Source: Pseudomonas monsensis
GTDB taxonomy: Bacteria > Pseudomonadota > Gammaproteobacteria > Pseudomonadales > Pseudomonadaceae
Assembly (NCBI RefSeq): GCF_014268495.2
Contig: NZ_CP077087.1
Span: 988,501-1,052,500 of the forward strand
DNA: 64,000 nucleotides
Reading direction: 5' to 3'
Shown: piece after piece, positions 25,578 through 34,569 of the stretch
Layout: every line of letters begins with the position of its first letter
How positions within the stretch are numbered: the stretch's first letter is position 1
The notes under the pieces: generated by a model
Databases searched by the model: none
Told to the model about the DNA's origin: nothing
What the model saw: the letters and a program-made list of their open reading frames with translations, nothing else
Translations under genes and position numbers: made by a program

Positions 25578-25711
25578 CTGTGGCGAGGGGATTTATCCCC
25601 GCTCGGCGGCGCAGCCGTCGTAAAGAGATGTACCGGATGTATCAGATTCACCGCAGGTGCTTGTGCTGGGGCGGCTGCGCGCCCCAACGGGGATAAATCC
25701 CCTTGTCACAG
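25578..25711. repeat. REP-type inverted repeat (GGGGATTTATCCCC class)
   Basis: The left arm CTGTGGCGAGGGGATTTATC and the right arm GATAAATCCCCTTGTCACAG face each other across about 90 bases, and each contains the palindrome GGGGATTTATCCCC or its like. A different REP class from the GAGCCTGCTCGCGA and GCTGGCTTGCCAGC types elsewhere in the window. Confidence 0.8.
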
Positions 25712-25735
25712 GCAGCAGGCCATTTTCCCGGTTGT

Positions 25736-26590
25736 TCAGGCCAGCGGCTGCCACTGCCCCACCATGTGCTGCAGATCCCCGGCGCCCACCAGGCGCAATT
25801 CACCGCTGGACCCAGGCGCGCTCGCCAGCAGTGTCACCTCGCTCGGCAAGCGCACCGGTTTGCGAAAGTGCACGGTGATTTCCAGATTCGCCCGCGGCAA
25901 GTGATCGGCCAGCGCTGCCAGCGTGCGAGCCTTGTTCCACAAGCCATGGGCGATGGCCGTGGGGAAGCCGAATACCTTGGCACTCGCGGCGCTCAGATGA
26001 ATCGGGTTGTAGTCTCCGGACACCCTGGCGTACTGCCGGCCGATGTCCGTCGGGGCTTTCCAGTGCGCCACTTCCACCAGCGTTTGCGCGGGCTCCCAGT
26101 CCTGTTCGGGCGACTCGCCTGCCAGTTTCACCCCGCGACAGAGCATGCGGCTTTCGGCTTCCCACAGCGGTCCGAGCTGGTCGTCCAGAGTGGTCAGCAC
26201 ATCAAACGTCGCGCCCTTCGGATGCGGTTGCAGGTTGAGCACGCGAACGCTCACTTGCGCGCGACTGATCCCGCCCATCGGCCGCACTACGCGGATGCAG
26301 TTGCTCAGGTGAATCAGCCCCAGCAGCGGAAACGGAAAGTCTTTCGCTGTGAGCAATTGCATCTGCAACGCGAAGGCGAGGATATGCGGATAAGTCGGCG
26401 GCAACAGGCCGTCATCGGCAAAGCCACAGACCTTGCGATAGGCCGCCAGTTTTTGTGCGTCGACATCGACCCAGCAGCGCAAACCGCTGTCGGGCAACTG
26501 GGTGCCGCGGATCTTGCGACGCGTCGCGGCCCGCACATACAGGCCGGGCAGGCGCGGTTCGCGGTCGAGGGTGTGCCATTCAATGCTCAT
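25736..26590 (-). CDS. MaoC-like (R)-specific enoyl-CoA/ACP hydratase
   Basis: A 284-aa MaoC-family protein with two hot-dog halves. The C-terminal half carries the hydratase motif YARVSGDYNPIHLSAASAKVFGFPTAIAHGLW, where Asp and His are the catalytic pair. It probably hydrates trans-2-enoyl thioesters to (R)-3-hydroxyacyl thioesters, or the reverse. The start at 26590 lies 2 bases beyond the stop of the fabG-like gene, so the two form an operon and act on the same intermediates; the divergent thiolase completes a beta-oxidation-like or chain-elongation set. Confidence 0.87.
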   Translation of the reverse strand: MSIEWHTLDREPRLPGLYVRAATRRKIRGTQLPDSGLRCWVDVDAQKLAAYRKVCGFADDGLLPPTYPHILAFALQMQLLTAKDFPFPLLGLIHLSNCIRVVRPMGGISRAQVSVRVLNLQPHPKGATFDVLTTLDDQLGPLWEAESRMLCRGVKLAGESPEQDWEPAQTLVEVAHWKAPTDIGRQYARVSGDYNPIHLSAASAKVFGFPTAIAHGLWNKARTLAALADHLPRANLEITVHFRKPVRLPSEVTLLASAPGSSGELRLVGAGDLQHMVGQWQPLA

Positions 26591-26592
26591 GT

Positions 26593-27945
26593 CTACGCCC
26601 CCAGAACACTTTGGCCGCAGACCCGCAGCACCTGGCCGGTGAACGCGCCAGTGCCCGGTTGCGCCAGCCATGCCACCGCTTCGGCGACGTCCTGGGGCAA
26701 GCCGCCCTGGCCCAGTGAACTCATGCGCCGCCCGGCTTCGCGCAGGCCGAACGGGATATGCGCGGTCATCTGGGTTTCGATAAAACCCGGAGCCACGGCA
26801 TTGATGCTGATACCGCGCTCGAGCAATGTCGGGGCCCACGCCTGAGCCAGTCCGATCAACCCGGCCTTGCTCGCGGCATAGTTGGTCTGCCCGCGGTTGC
26901 CGGCGATGCCGCTGATCGAGGCCAGCAGAATCACCCGTGCATTGTCGTGCAAGGTGCCGTTGTCGAGCAGGGCCTTGGTCAGCACTTGCGGGGCGTTGAG
27001 GTTGACCGCCAGCACCGCGTCCCAGAATTCCGGGGTCATGTTGGCCAGGGTCTTGTCACGGGTGATGCCGGCGTTATGCACCAGAATGTCGAGGCCATCC
27101 GGCAGGTGTTCGATCAGTTGCGTGGCAGCGTCTTCGGCACAGATATCGAGGGTGATGCTGCGACCGCCGAGGCGCGCCGCCAGGGCATCAAGATCGGTCT
27201 TGGCCGGCGGCACGTCGAGCAGAATCACCTCGGCGCCATCACGGGCCAGCGTTTCGGCGATGGACGCTCCAATACCCCGCGCGGCGCCGGTGACCAGCGC
27301 CTTGCGCCCGGCCAGGGGGCGGGTCCAGTCGGTCACTGGCGTAGTGCACGCCGTCAGCCGAATCACTTGCCCGGAAACAAACGCACTTTTCGGCGAGAGG
27401 AAAAACCGCAGCGGGCCTTCCAGCTGATCTTCGGCGCCTTCGCCGACATAAATCAGTTGCAGGGTGCCGCCGCTGCGCAGCTCCTTGGCCAGCGAGCGTG
27501 AGAAACCTTCCAGCGCCCGTTGCGCGCTGGCCGCAAAGGGATCGCGCAGGGTTTCCGGCGCCCGGCCGAGAATCACCAGATGCGCGCTGTGCTCGAGATT
27601 TTTCATCAGCGGCTGAAAAAACTCGCGCAACTGCTTGAGCTGGTCGGTGTGCTGCAGGTCGCTGGCGTCGAACACCACGGCCTTGAGTTTCGGGCCGTGG
27701 CCGGGAATCCACGCGGCGGCCATCGAAGGTTCGGTGCCGTAGCTGTAGATCGCATCGGTCAGGCGGTTGGCAAAGGCATTGACCCGCTCTGCCAGCGGCC
27801 CGCCACCGAGCAGCAGCGCACCGTCCACCGGCCGCAGGCGCCCGGCCTGCCAGCGTTCCAGTCGCACCGGCGACGGCAGGCCCAAAGCCCCGACCAAACG
27901 GTGGCCGATGGACGAGTTGGCGAAGTCGATATAGCGGTCAGACAT
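26593..27945 (-). CDS. fabG: FabG4-type 3-oxoacyl-ACP/CoA reductase (long SDR)
   Basis: A 450-aa short-chain dehydrogenase of the high-molecular-weight FabG (FabG4) type. The first 210 residues form a degenerate N-terminal Rossmann-like domain, followed by the active SDR domain with the cofactor motif VTGAARGIG (about 218-226), HNAGITRDKTL, a Ser in LASISGIAG and the catalytic YAASK (about 360). It reduces 3-oxoacyl thioesters to 3-hydroxyacyl thioesters with NAD(P)H. ATG 27945 has GGAGA upstream. First gene of an operon with the MaoC gene; divergent from the thiolase. Confidence 0.9.
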   Translation of the reverse strand: MSDRYIDFANSSIGHRLVGALGLPSPVRLERWQAGRLRPVDGALLLGGGPLAERVNAFANRLTDAIYSYGTEPSMAAAWIPGHGPKLKAVVFDASDLQHTDQLKQLREFFQPLMKNLEHSAHLVILGRAPETLRDPFAASAQRALEGFSRSLAKELRSGGTLQLIYVGEGAEDQLEGPLRFFLSPKSAFVSGQVIRLTACTTPVTDWTRPLAGRKALVTGAARGIGASIAETLARDGAEVILLDVPPAKTDLDALAARLGGRSITLDICAEDAATQLIEHLPDGLDILVHNAGITRDKTLANMTPEFWDAVLAVNLNAPQVLTKALLDNGTLHDNARVILLASISGIAGNRGQTNYAASKAGLIGLAQAWAPTLLERGISINAVAPGFIETQMTAHIPFGLREAGRRMSSLGQGGLPQDVAEAVAWLAQPGTGAFTGQVLRVCGQSVLGA

Positions 27946-28051
27946 GGAACGCTCTCCAAAAGTTGGGGTTCAAAGTGTGGACTACCCACGGCAATCAATC
28001 GTTCGATCCACGCAATAAGGCCTACGCTAGAACAGCAGAGTAGACCACCGA

Positions 28052-28147
28052 CCCTGTGGGAGCTGGCTTGCCAGCGATAGCGGAGTGTCAGCCACTGAAA
28101 AGGTTGGATGTGCCGGCCCCATCGCTGGCAAGCCAGCTCCCACAGGG
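28052..28147. repeat. REP/BIME inverted repeat (GCTGGCTTGCCAGC class)
   Basis: CCCTGTGGGAGCTGGCTTGC on the left is matched by GCAAGCCAGCTCCCACAGGG on the right, with ATCGCTGGC/GCCAGCGAT extending both arms. It fills the divergent gap between the fabG-like gene and the thiolase, so the thiolase promoter is squeezed into or beside it. Confidence 0.9.
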
Positions 28148-28184
28148 TTCTCTATGAACCCGGATATTCAACAAGGAGTTATTC

Positions 28185-29462
28185 ATGAGTCAGCTGCGCC
28201 GCGTCGCGATCATCGGCGGTAACCGTATTCCCTTTGCCCGTTCGAACGGGCCTTACGCCACCGCCAGCAATCAGGCAATGCTCACCGCCGCTCTGGAAGG
28301 CCTGATCGAACGCTACAACCTGCACGGCCAGCGCATTGGCGAAGTGGTGGCGGGCGCAGTATTGAAATTGTCACGGGATATGAACCTGACCCGCGAATGC
28401 GTGCTGGGCTCACGCCTGTCCCCGACCACCCCGGCCTATGACATCCAGCAAGCTTGCGGCACCGGCCTGGAAGCAGCATTGCTGGTGGCCAATAAAATTG
28501 CCCTCGGCCAGATTGATTGCGGCATTGCCGGCGGCGTCGACACCACCTCGGACGCGCCAATCAGCGTCAGCGAAGGCCTGCGCAAAATCCTCTTGCAAGC
28601 TAACCGCGCGAAGACCACCGGCGACAAACTGAAGACCTTCCTGCAACTGCGGCCGCAACACCTGATTCCGGAGTTTCCGCGCAATGGCGAGCCGCGTACC
28701 GGGCTGTCGATGGGCCAACACTGCGAGTTGATGGCGCAGACCTGGAACATCCCGCGCGAAGAACAGGATCAACTGGCCCTCGAAAGCCACCACAAACTCG
28801 CCGCGTCCTACAGCGAGGGCTGGCACAACGATTTGATGACGCCGTTCCTCGGCCTGACCCGCGACAACAATCTGCGCCCGGACCTGACCCTGGAAAAACT
28901 CGCCACACTGAAGCCAGCCTTCGAGAAAAGCGCCAGGGGCACGTTGACGGCGGGCAACTCCACGCCGCTGACTGATGGCGCTTCGGTGGTGCTGTTGGGC
29001 AGCGAGGAATGGGCGAACGCGCGCGGGCTGCCGATCCTCGCTTATCTGCGTGACGGTGAGGCGGCCGCGGTGGACTTCGTCAATGGCGCCGAAGGTCTGC
29101 TGATGGCTCCGGTGTACGCGGTACCGCGTTTGCTGGCGCGCAATGGCCTGACCTTGCAGGACTTCGACTATTACGAAATTCATGAGGCGTTCGCGGCGCA
29201 GGTGCTGTGCACGCTGAAGGCCTGGGAAGATCCCGAATATTGCAAAACCCGTCTGGGCCTCGACGCGCCGCTGGGCTCGATCAATCGCAGCCGGCTCAAT
29301 GTGAAGGGCAGTTCGCTGGCGGCCGGGCATCCGTTTGCCGCCACCGGCGGGCGCATCGTGGCCAACCTGGCCAAGTTGCTGGACGCAGCGGGCAAGGGCC
29401 GCGGCCTGATTTCGATCTGCGCGGCGGGCGGGCAGGGCGTCACCGCCATTATCGAACGCTAG
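28185..29462 (+). CDS. Acetyl-CoA C-acyltransferase (thiolase, FadI-like)
   Basis: A 425-aa thiolase. The nucleophilic Cys91 lies in IQQACGTGLEAAL, the second active-site region is YEIHEAFAAQVL and NVKGSSLAAGHPFAATGGR, and the C-terminal ISICAAGGQG holds the second catalytic Cys. It condenses or cleaves acyl-CoA/acetyl-CoA. Length and the N-terminal RRVAIIGGNRIPFARSNG resemble the FadI branch. Start at ATG 28185 with AAGGAG. Transcribed divergently from the reductase/hydratase operon with which it probably cooperates in fatty-acyl or polyketide-like metabolism. Confidence 0.9.
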   Translation: MSQLRRVAIIGGNRIPFARSNGPYATASNQAMLTAALEGLIERYNLHGQRIGEVVAGAVLKLSRDMNLTRECVLGSRLSPTTPAYDIQQACGTGLEAALLVANKIALGQIDCGIAGGVDTTSDAPISVSEGLRKILLQANRAKTTGDKLKTFLQLRPQHLIPEFPRNGEPRTGLSMGQHCELMAQTWNIPREEQDQLALESHHKLAASYSEGWHNDLMTPFLGLTRDNNLRPDLTLEKLATLKPAFEKSARGTLTAGNSTPLTDGASVVLLGSEEWANARGLPILAYLRDGEAAAVDFVNGAEGLLMAPVYAVPRLLARNGLTLQDFDYYEIHEAFAAQVLCTLKAWEDPEYCKTRLGLDAPLGSINRSRLNVKGSSLAAGHPFAATGGRIVANLAKLLDAAGKGRGLISICAAGGQGVTAIIER

Positions 29463-29467
29463 AAAAG

Positions 29468-29672
29468 GCCCCTCACCCTAGCCCTCTCCCAGAGGGAGAG
29501 GGGACTGATCGCGGGAAATTGCAGACCTACGCTGACGTGAGAGAACAACGCTGAATCCAGAATCGACCCAGTCTGGAGAATTTTGCCAGTCCAAATTCGA
29601 CGCGGTATTTCAGGTCGATGTATAACGCCAGACACCTCGGTCAGCCCGCTCTCTCTCCGGGAGAGGGGGCTG
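29468..29672. repeat. Diverged copy of the CCCTCACCC repeat element
   Basis: Begins GCCCCTCACCCTAGCCCTCTCCC with the palindrome CCTCTCCC-AGAGGGAGAGG. The interior includes TTCGACGCGGTATTTCAGGTC and CACCTCGGTCAG, matching the core of the array at 3112, and it ends with CTCTCTCCGGGAGAGGGGG. A single, unamplified unit filling the gap between the thiolase and the chemoreceptor gene. Confidence 0.8.
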
Positions 29673-29680
29673 ACCGAGGT

Positions 29681-31627
29681 TCAGGTACGAAAACGACGTA
29701 CCAACCCGTCCAGCTCATTCGACAGCCCCGCCAGACTCTGCGAATCCTGCTGTGCCGAGTTCGCCAGTTCCGCCACCAGTTGCGCATCGCCATGAATCTG
29801 GCTGATGTGCCGATTGATGTCTTCAGCCACCTGATGCTGCTCTTCGGCGGCGGTGGCGATTTGCGTGTTCATGTCACGAATCACGTCGACCGACTCACGG
29901 ATCTGACCGAAGCTCTCGCGCGCTTCGCCGATGCGCGTCACCGACTGCTGCGAGACTTGCAGGCTGGCGTGCATCTGTTGCGTGACCTCGCTGGTGCGCT
30001 TGGCCAGATTGCCAAGCAAGCCGTCGATTTCCGCCGTCGAGTCCGCCGTGCGTTTGGCCAGTGCGCGCACCTCATCCGCCACCACGGCAAAGCCGCGCCC
30101 CTGTTCACCGGCGCGGGCTGCTTCGATGGCGGCGTTGAGTGCCAGCAGGTTGGTCTGCTCGGCGATGGAGCGGATGGTGCCGAGAATCGACTGAATATCG
30201 TTGCTGTCGCGCTCCAGTTGCTGCATCGACTGTGCCGACTGCTCCAGCTCCTGGCTCAGTTGATCGACGCTGTGCACCGCTGCATCAATCTGCTGTTGCC
30301 CCTGGCGGGCCTGACGCTGGCCGCTGTCGGCGGAGTCCGCCGCCTGACTGCACGAGCGGGCGACTTCGTTGGCGGTGGCGACCATTTCGTGGAACGCCGT
30401 CGATACCATGTCCACCGCTTCACGCTGTCGTCCGGCCGCTTCGGCCATATCGCTGGAGACCCGGGTCGAGCTCTGCGAGGTGGCGAGGATCTTTCCGGCG
30501 GCGCCGCCGATGTGCTGAATCAGGCTGCGGATCGCGGTGAGGAACTGATTGAACCAGTTGGCCAATTGCGCGGTTTCGTCGTTGCCACGGATGTCGAGGT
30601 TTTTGGTCAGGTCGCCTTCGCCCTGCGCGATGCCTTCCAGGCCACTGGCGACGCTGCGGATCGGACGCACGATCAGGCTGGCAAAACTGGCGCCGACCAC
30701 GGCGAACAGCACGGCGAGCACGGCGGCGATGATCGCGATCAGCCAGGTCAGCTGCGTGGCCGAGCTCATCACATCGCTCTGCTTGATCAGGCCGACGAAG
30801 GTCCAGCCCAATTGCTCCGACGGCCAGACGTTGGCCATGTAGCGCTCACCGTTAAGCTCGACTTCGACCAGGCCTTTGCCGGCCTTGGCCAGCTGCGCAT
30901 AACCTTCGCCGAGGCTGTCCAGCGGCTTGAAATTGTGTTCCGGCTGTTTCGGGTCGACCAGCACCGTGCCGCTGTTTTCCAGGAGCATCAGGTAGCCGGT
31001 TTCGCCCAGCTTGATCTGCTTGACGATCTCGGTGAGCTGCTTGAGCGTCACGTCGATGCTGACCACGCCGCCGTTGCTGCCGAGTTTGTTGTCGATGGTG
31101 CGCACGGTGCTGACGTAGGTCGCATCGTCCTGCGCCCAGTAGTAAGCGGCGGTCCGGAACGGTTTGCCCGGTTTGGCCTGGGCCGCCTTGTACCACGGCC
31201 GCTGACGCGGGTCGTAGTTGTTGAGTTTGGGATCATCCGGCCACGACACGTAGCCGCCGGCGGCGGTGCCGACGATGGCATAAGCGTACGCCGGGTGAGC
31301 GTTGCCCAGATCCTGCAGGAACGCGAAGACCTTTTTATCCATCTCACCCTGGGGGATGGATTCGGCGTTGGCGCTCATGTAGGTCTTGAGGCTGTCGTCG
31401 GTGTTTTTGATCAGCGGTTGCGACGCCAGGTAATCGACGTTCTGGCTGATGCCATCAAAAAACAGCTGCATGGCATTGCTGACCTGACGAATCTCGCGAC
31501 CGCTACTGTCGACAAAACTGTCCCGGGCATCGCTGCGCAGGTTCATCACCACCAGGGTCGCGACCAGCACCACCGGCAAGCAGGCGATGATTGCAAACGC
31601 CCACGTCAATTTCTGTTTGATGTTCAT
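29681..31627 (-). CDS. Methyl-accepting chemotaxis protein with dCache sensor
   Basis: A 648-aa chemoreceptor: TM1 (about 8-29), a large periplasmic dCache_1-type domain (about 35-275), TM2 (about 280-303), HAMP, and the cytoplasmic signalling domain with the hairpin tip IAEQTNLLALNAAIEAARAG. The sensor contains NYDPRQRPWYKAA and later GGVVSIDV. The Y..R.RWY arrangement resembles part of the amino-acid-binding signature of dCache receptors, but the ligand remains unproven; organic acids are another possibility. No C-terminal CheR pentapeptide. ATG 31627 precedes a clean TM1 (the frame is open for 44 more codons). Monocistronic. Confidence 0.92.
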   Translation of the reverse strand: MNIKQKLTWAFAIIACLPVVLVATLVVMNLRSDARDSFVDSSGREIRQVSNAMQLFFDGISQNVDYLASQPLIKNTDDSLKTYMSANAESIPQGEMDKKVFAFLQDLGNAHPAYAYAIVGTAAGGYVSWPDDPKLNNYDPRQRPWYKAAQAKPGKPFRTAAYYWAQDDATYVSTVRTIDNKLGSNGGVVSIDVTLKQLTEIVKQIKLGETGYLMLLENSGTVLVDPKQPEHNFKPLDSLGEGYAQLAKAGKGLVEVELNGERYMANVWPSEQLGWTFVGLIKQSDVMSSATQLTWLIAIIAAVLAVLFAVVGASFASLIVRPIRSVASGLEGIAQGEGDLTKNLDIRGNDETAQLANWFNQFLTAIRSLIQHIGGAAGKILATSQSSTRVSSDMAEAAGRQREAVDMVSTAFHEMVATANEVARSCSQAADSADSGQRQARQGQQQIDAAVHSVDQLSQELEQSAQSMQQLERDSNDIQSILGTIRSIAEQTNLLALNAAIEAARAGEQGRGFAVVADEVRALAKRTADSTAEIDGLLGNLAKRTSEVTQQMHASLQVSQQSVTRIGEARESFGQIRESVDVIRDMNTQIATAAEEQHQVAEDINRHISQIHGDAQLVAELANSAQQDSQSLAGLSNELDGLVRRFRT

Positions 31628-32071
31628 CCGCGCTCCAGATTTTCTTGTAGGCCCACGCAGTGCAGATGACTTGTGGTTTATTGGCAGCCGAAAACGGTGT
31701 GGATCACCCGTTTCCCTGAGTGCGACATCGCTGATTTTTGTGGAACGATTGTCGGACAAATCCCTCTGTCATTGAGGACTTCGGCTGCAAAACGGGGAAA
31801 TTGAGGGCACTGCGGAAAAATCTTGCGACGGGTGTGAAGGCAACTGTCAGATTCTGTCGCAAATGCCCTTGAACACGGGCGCCTACAAGTTCGGTGGGCT
31901 CGGCTATGATTCGCAACGGTCATGTACGCGTAGCGTTGGCGCCGTTCAATCCGGCACAGTGTGTGCATTCTCAAGGTTCACAGGTCGGCAACCCCTCCCC
32001 GTGATGCGAGGATTGCCGTATAACGAGTGACATTCGCGTGTTTGGTAATAAAGGACCCACAATAAAAGCTG
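31628..32071. other. Intergenic region between chemoreceptor and RIO kinase genes
   Basis: About 440 bases, relatively AT-rich, divergent promoters expected. No convincing ORF, repeat or RNA hairpin stood out by eye. The right end carries AAAGGA about 25 bases before the kinase ATG, too far for an ordinary ribosome site. Confidence 0.5.
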
Positions 32072-32968
32072 ATGAAGACTCCAAAACGCATTGAACCCCT
32101 GATCGAGGACGGTCTGGTCGACGAAGTGCTGCGCCCACTGATGAGTGGTAAAGAAGCAGCTGTTTATGTGGTGCGCTGCGGCAATCAGTTACGTTGCGCA
32201 AAGGTCTACAAGGAGGCGAACAAACGCAGTTTCCGCCAGGCGGCCGAGTATCAGGAAGGCCGCAAGGTTCGCAACAGCCGACAGGCTCGGGCGATGGCGA
32301 AGGGCTCCAAGTTCGGTCGCAAAGAGACCGAAGATGCCTGGCAGAACGCCGAAGTGGCGGCGCTGTTCCGTCTGGCCGGCGCCGGCGTGCGGGTGCCCAA
32401 ACCCTACGACTTCCTCGACGGCGTGCTGTTGATGGAACTGGTGGCCGACGAATTCGGCGATGCCGCGCCGCGTCTGAACGACGTGGTGCTGGAGCCGGAT
32501 CAGGCGCGCGAATATCACGCGTTCCTGATTTCGCAGATCGTGCTGATGTTGTGTACCGGTCTGGTGCACGGTGACCTCTCGGAGTTCAACGTGCTGTTGA
32601 CGCCGACCGGCCCGGTGATCATCGACCTGCCGCAAGCCGTCGACGCTGCCGGTAACAACCACGCCTTCAGCATGCTGGAGCGCGATGTCGGCAACATGGC
32701 TTCGTACTTCGGCCGCTTTGCCCCGGAGTTGAAGAAGACCAAGTACGCCAAGGAAATGTGGGCGTTGTACGAAGCTGGCACCTTGCACCCGAACAGTGTG
32801 CTGACCGGTGAGTTCGATGATCCGGAAGACCTGGCCGACGTTGGCGGGGTGTTGCGCGAGATCGAAGCGGCGCGCCTCGACGAGGAGCGCAAGCAGGCAA
32901 TCCGTGCAGCGGACGACGAGCCGAAAGGCAAGTCCGACGAGCCACCGCCACCCCCGTGGATGCAGTGA
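32072..32968 (+). CDS. RIO1-type serine protein kinase
   Basis: A 298-aa protein of the RIO kinase family. Visible are the nucleotide-binding segment LMSGKEAAVYVVRCG with the Lys in RCAKVYKE (Lys44), the catalytic loop VHGDLSEFNVL (Asp168, Asn173) and the metal-binding Asp in VIIDLPQAVD (Asp185), which replaces the DFG motif as in RIO kinases. The C-terminus is charged and ends in a poly-Pro stretch. Bacterial RIO proteins are common in Pseudomonas; a substrate is not known to me. It is followed directly by a rho-independent terminator. Confidence 0.9.
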   Translation: MKTPKRIEPLIEDGLVDEVLRPLMSGKEAAVYVVRCGNQLRCAKVYKEANKRSFRQAAEYQEGRKVRNSRQARAMAKGSKFGRKETEDAWQNAEVAALFRLAGAGVRVPKPYDFLDGVLLMELVADEFGDAAPRLNDVVLEPDQAREYHAFLISQIVLMLCTGLVHGDLSEFNVLLTPTGPVIIDLPQAVDAAGNNHAFSMLERDVGNMASYFGRFAPELKKTKYAKEMWALYEAGTLHPNSVLTGEFDDPEDLADVGGVLREIEAARLDEERKQAIRAADDEPKGKSDEPPPPPWMQ

Positions 32969-32981
32969 TCGCTTGATGAGA

Positions 32982-33006
32982 AACCCGGCTTCGGCCGGGT
33001 TTTTTG
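32982..33006 (+). terminator. Rho-independent terminator of the RIO kinase gene
   Basis: AACCCGGC-TTCG-GCCGGGTT with a stable TTCG tetraloop followed by TTTTG. It lies 14 bases after the stop codon. Confidence 0.93.
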
Positions 33007-33035
33007 TTTGATTCAGAAGCCTTACAAGCCCAGAA

Positions 33036-33197
33036 GCCCCTCACCCCAGCCCTCTCCCAGAGGGAGAGGGAGCCGACCGAGGTGTCTTGCGTCATACATC
33101 GACCTGAAAAAACGAGTCGATTATGGATTCAACGAAAAACGTTCAGGTCGGTGTACCTCCCAAATATCCCCCAATCAGTCCCCTCTCCCTCTGGGAG
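33036..33197. repeat. Left part of a third CCCTCACCC repeat element, split by an IS
   Basis: Begins AGCCCCTCACCCCAGCCCTC with CCTCTCCC-AGAGGGAGAGG, continues through GTTCAGGTCGGTGTACCTCCC and CAATCAGTCCCCTCTCCCTC, and is broken at GGGAG (33193-33197). The remainder, GGGAGAGGGTTAGGGTGAGG, continues at 34483 on the other side of the insertion sequence. Confidence 0.85.
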
Positions 33198-34482
33198 TGT
33201 ATGTACCGGAGACATGGTGGACACATGTTCGGAGACATGGTGGACGGTTTTAGATCTTCTTACCTGCCATAACGATCTGCAAGTTCAAGTCGATTCGGGC
33301 GATGCGATGTCTACTCCAGTAGACATCGTGGATGCCGTCCTCCGTCGTTTCCCGGATAGCTACTGACTTCCCGTAAAAAGCTTTCCCGACTGTGTATTCA
33401 CGGTTCCTCCAGTAGATCTCGCCCTTTACCTGAACCTTCCTGACCACATCACCATCGTCGTACTCCGGCGCTGCGGGTTGCTCCTGATATTCCCTTGAGC
33501 TGCTGCTGTACCGAGTAGCAGGAACCTGCATGTCCAGCGCTTGATGCGGGCGCTTCTGGTTGTAAATATCACGCCAGATATCAAACGCCCGTTGCGCGCT
33601 GTTGAGATCGTTAAAGTGCTGACCCTGGAGGACTTCATTTTTCAGACTGCGGTGGAAGCGTTCCAGCTTTCCTTGGGTTTGCGGATGATAAGGTCGAGAG
33701 TGGCCGACCTTGATGCCTTGACTCATCAGCCAGACCTCCAGCGCGGTATAAACGCCTGTCTGATCACCCCATGGAGAGCCGTTGTCCATCGTCATGCGCA
33801 AAGGCAGGCCATAGCGCCGAAAGGCCCGGACCAGATGCTCCTGGACGGTGTCGCGCTGCTCATTGATACACGCCGCGATGCACAGTGAAAACCGCGAATG
33901 ATCGTCCAGTATCGTCAACGGATGGCAACGCCCCTGACCCAGACTGATATGCCCCTTGAAGTCCATCTGCCAAAGATCGTTGGGCGCTTCATGCTCAAAA
34001 CGGATAAACGGTTTGATCTCGGCGGCCTTTGGATCAACGCGTGAATGACGCTGTAAAACCGCATGCACGGTACTGACCGAAGGCATCACTAAGCCGTTGT
34101 CTTCCAACACACGTTTGAGCTTGCGAGCGCCCCAGGCCGCGTACTCCTGACTCACGGTCAAAATCTGCTGTTCAACCTCATCAGCACATCGCTTGGGTGA
34201 TGTCTTCGGTCGTCGAGACTGATCGTTCAGTCCTTCTGCACCCAGGTTTTCAAACCTGTTAAGCCATTTATAGGCGGTGCTTGGGCTGATATTAAATCGA
34301 CGGCAAAGCTGCCGGACATTGGCCCCTTCTTGCCGAGCCAAAAGCACGAATTCTGAACGAAGCTGCACAGTGGACACCTCTTCCCAAGACACAGGTCATC
34401 TCCTTAGTGATGAGCAATGTGCCTATTAAAAAGTGTCCACCATGTCTCCGAACACCTGTCCACCATGTGTCCGGTACATACA
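33198..34482. mobile_element. Intact IS481-family insertion sequence (1285 bp)
   Basis: Terminal inverted repeats of about 48 bases start TGTATGTACCGGAGACATGG on the left and, read in reverse, TGTATGTACCGGACACATGG on the right. Each end contains two copies of CGGA(G/C)ACATGGTGGAC, probable transposase sites. A 5-bp direct duplication GGGAG flanks the element (33193-33197 and 34483-34487). The single transposase gene is intact. The clean duplication and closely matching ends indicate a fairly recent insertion. Confidence 0.95.
33250..34392 (-). CDS. IS481-family transposase
   Basis: A 380-aa DDE transposase. An N-terminal helix-turn-helix (VRQLCRRFNISPSTAYKWLNRF) is followed by an rve integrase core with the first Asp in LWQMDFKGHI, the second in RMTMDNGSPWG and the Glu in TQGKLERFHRSLK, then a C-terminal domain. 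The start is GTG 34392, supported by AAGGAG seven bases upstream, although an out-of-frame ATG lies between. The gene fills most of the element and appears undamaged. Confidence 0.94.
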   Translation of the reverse strand: MSWEEVSTVQLRSEFVLLARQEGANVRQLCRRFNISPSTAYKWLNRFENLGAEGLNDQSRRPKTSPKRCADEVEQQILTVSQEYAAWGARKLKRVLEDNGLVMPSVSTVHAVLQRHSRVDPKAAEIKPFIRFEHEAPNDLWQMDFKGHISLGQGRCHPLTILDDHSRFSLCIAACINEQRDTVQEHLVRAFRRYGLPLRMTMDNGSPWGDQTGVYTALEVWLMSQGIKVGHSRPYHPQTQGKLERFHRSLKNEVLQGQHFNDLNSAQRAFDIWRDIYNQKRPHQALDMQVPATRYSSSSREYQEQPAAPEYDDGDVVRKVQVKGEIYWRNREYTVGKAFYGKSVAIRETTEDGIHDVYWSRHRIARIDLNLQIVMAGKKI

Positions 34483-34505
34483 GGGAGAGGGTTAGGGTGA
34501 GGGGC
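34483..34505. repeat. Right remnant of the IS-split repeat element
   Basis: GGGAGAGGGTTAGGGTGAGG with the first five bases being the target duplication. Joining it to 33197 regenerates the same terminal block seen at the right end of the 3112-3676 array. Confidence 0.85.
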
Positions 34506-34569
34506 TCTTTCGGATCAACGCAAATTCAAGTCTACTGTCCACCGCCCCAACCACACTCAAGGACTGAAT

